From Zygnema cylindricum (lineage: Eukaryota; Streptophyta; Zygnematophyceae; Zygnematales; Zygnemataceae): DNA of 64,000 bases. Made by a program: the position numbers and the translations under genes. Each line of letters starts with the position of its first letter. The first letter of the stretch is position 1. Under the pieces are notes generated by a model. That model worked only from the letters and a program-made list of their open reading frames with translations, made no database searches and had not been told where the DNA came from. The stretch spans positions 9,038 to 73,037 of the forward strand of contig JBBHKE010001934.1 in assembly GCA_037447655.1 (NCBI GenBank), written 5' to 3'. This document shows positions 63,631 to 64,000 of this stretch, in pieces.

Positions 63631-64000
63631 AAGAAAATATGGAGAATTGTTTTGGGAAAAAGGAGGTGTCCGCCACCGAGCTTTGGTGGAGCTCACTACG
63701 GAGATTCATCTAGGCCTTCCCAGAAAACCAACAAGATTTCAGATGCAACGGAAGGTCAAGGGAAAATCATTGCCATGGAAAGGGGAAAAGGGTAGAAAGG
63801 AAAAGGAGCACTGATGGTGAGGGGAGCTAGGCTCTTGGCTGCAGTTCCACTTGTGGGGATTATAACTAAACCAAAATCTAAAGAAAATGACAGGAAATTT
63901 TGGGATTATAAAAACATTATAGCAAAACATCTCATAATTAGATATAAATTAAAGTCCATAGCTATCACTCTTTTAAATCTAACCAAGTCTTCAGAAATTT

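Noticed and set aside
1-64000. CRISPR array, bacterial operon or phage region
   Set aside because: No regularly spaced direct repeats with unique spacers and no ribosome-binding-site/gene tandem organisation; introns and LTR elements show a eukaryotic nucleus.
1-64000. rRNA genes, telomere repeats, Helitron ends or LINEs
   Set aside because: Looked for conserved rRNA stretches, TTTAGGG arrays, CTRR hairpin ends and poly-A-tailed RT; none was convincing.

Overview
This is a eukaryotic nuclear window with no sign of bacterial gene organisation. It is AT-rich and intron-bearing, and almost everything recognisable is mobile DNA. The best lineage clues are a phytepsin-type aspartic protease exon, primer-binding sites matching my recalled sequence of plant initiator Met tRNA, Ty1/copia elements of plant style and a PIF/Harbinger transposase with a Myb-like partner. 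The Hsp70-like sequences are of the HSPA12 type, which to my knowledge is not typical of flowering plants. I therefore infer a streptophyte, perhaps a non-seed plant or charophyte alga, but cannot name a species. A 10-base N gap at 40955-40964 shows this is draft assembly.

Layout: 1-6400 holds AT-rich minisatellite blocks, a composite inverted-repeat element (677-2564) and A-rich spacer with exon-like fragments on the minus strand. 6590-7000 (minus) carries aspartic-protease exon remnants. 7017-7853 is a chain of three very short LTRs joined by internal segments of only about 60 bp, each LTR containing a tRNA-like cloverleaf. 7857-10760 is a broken HSPA12-like Hsp70 gene; a second broken copy lies at 24318-29667 and has been hit twice by solo LTRs of one family with 5-bp target duplications. 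Between the two copies lie dispersed repeats, a broken Harbinger element (transposase 13496-14943, Myb-like protein 17448-16168), a 1.4-kb polypyrimidine satellite, foldback elements and a lone reverse-transcriptase scrap.

29668-36423 is a decayed copia element (called G here) with a hydroxyproline-rich/Cys-rich gene fragment in place of its RT core. 36424-42440 is repeat-rich with no convincing gene. 42440-63900 is a pile of copia elements: LTRs C1 and C2; element A (44842-58362, target duplication CTTAT) sitting in C2; element B (47742-53510, minus strand, target duplication AGTCA) sitting in A; then a gag scrap, an inverted fragment E, and the 5' end of another element D with LTR 62401-63542.

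The most unusual system is shared by these copia elements. The 5' LTR contains the gag start codon, and immediately after the LTR, inside the gag reading frame, is a sequence complementary to the anticodon arm of initiator tRNA-Met (GGTTATGGGCCCA; 16 of 16 bases in D). This is the half-tRNA priming mode known from Drosophila copia and yeast Ty5, not the usual plant TGGTATCAGAGC site. The miniature LTR chain at 7017-7853 in the same window does use TGGTATCAGAGC, so two modes of using one tRNA coexist. A second oddity is a 155-codon acidic open frame (54817-55284) sitting between two duplicated RT segments inside element A.
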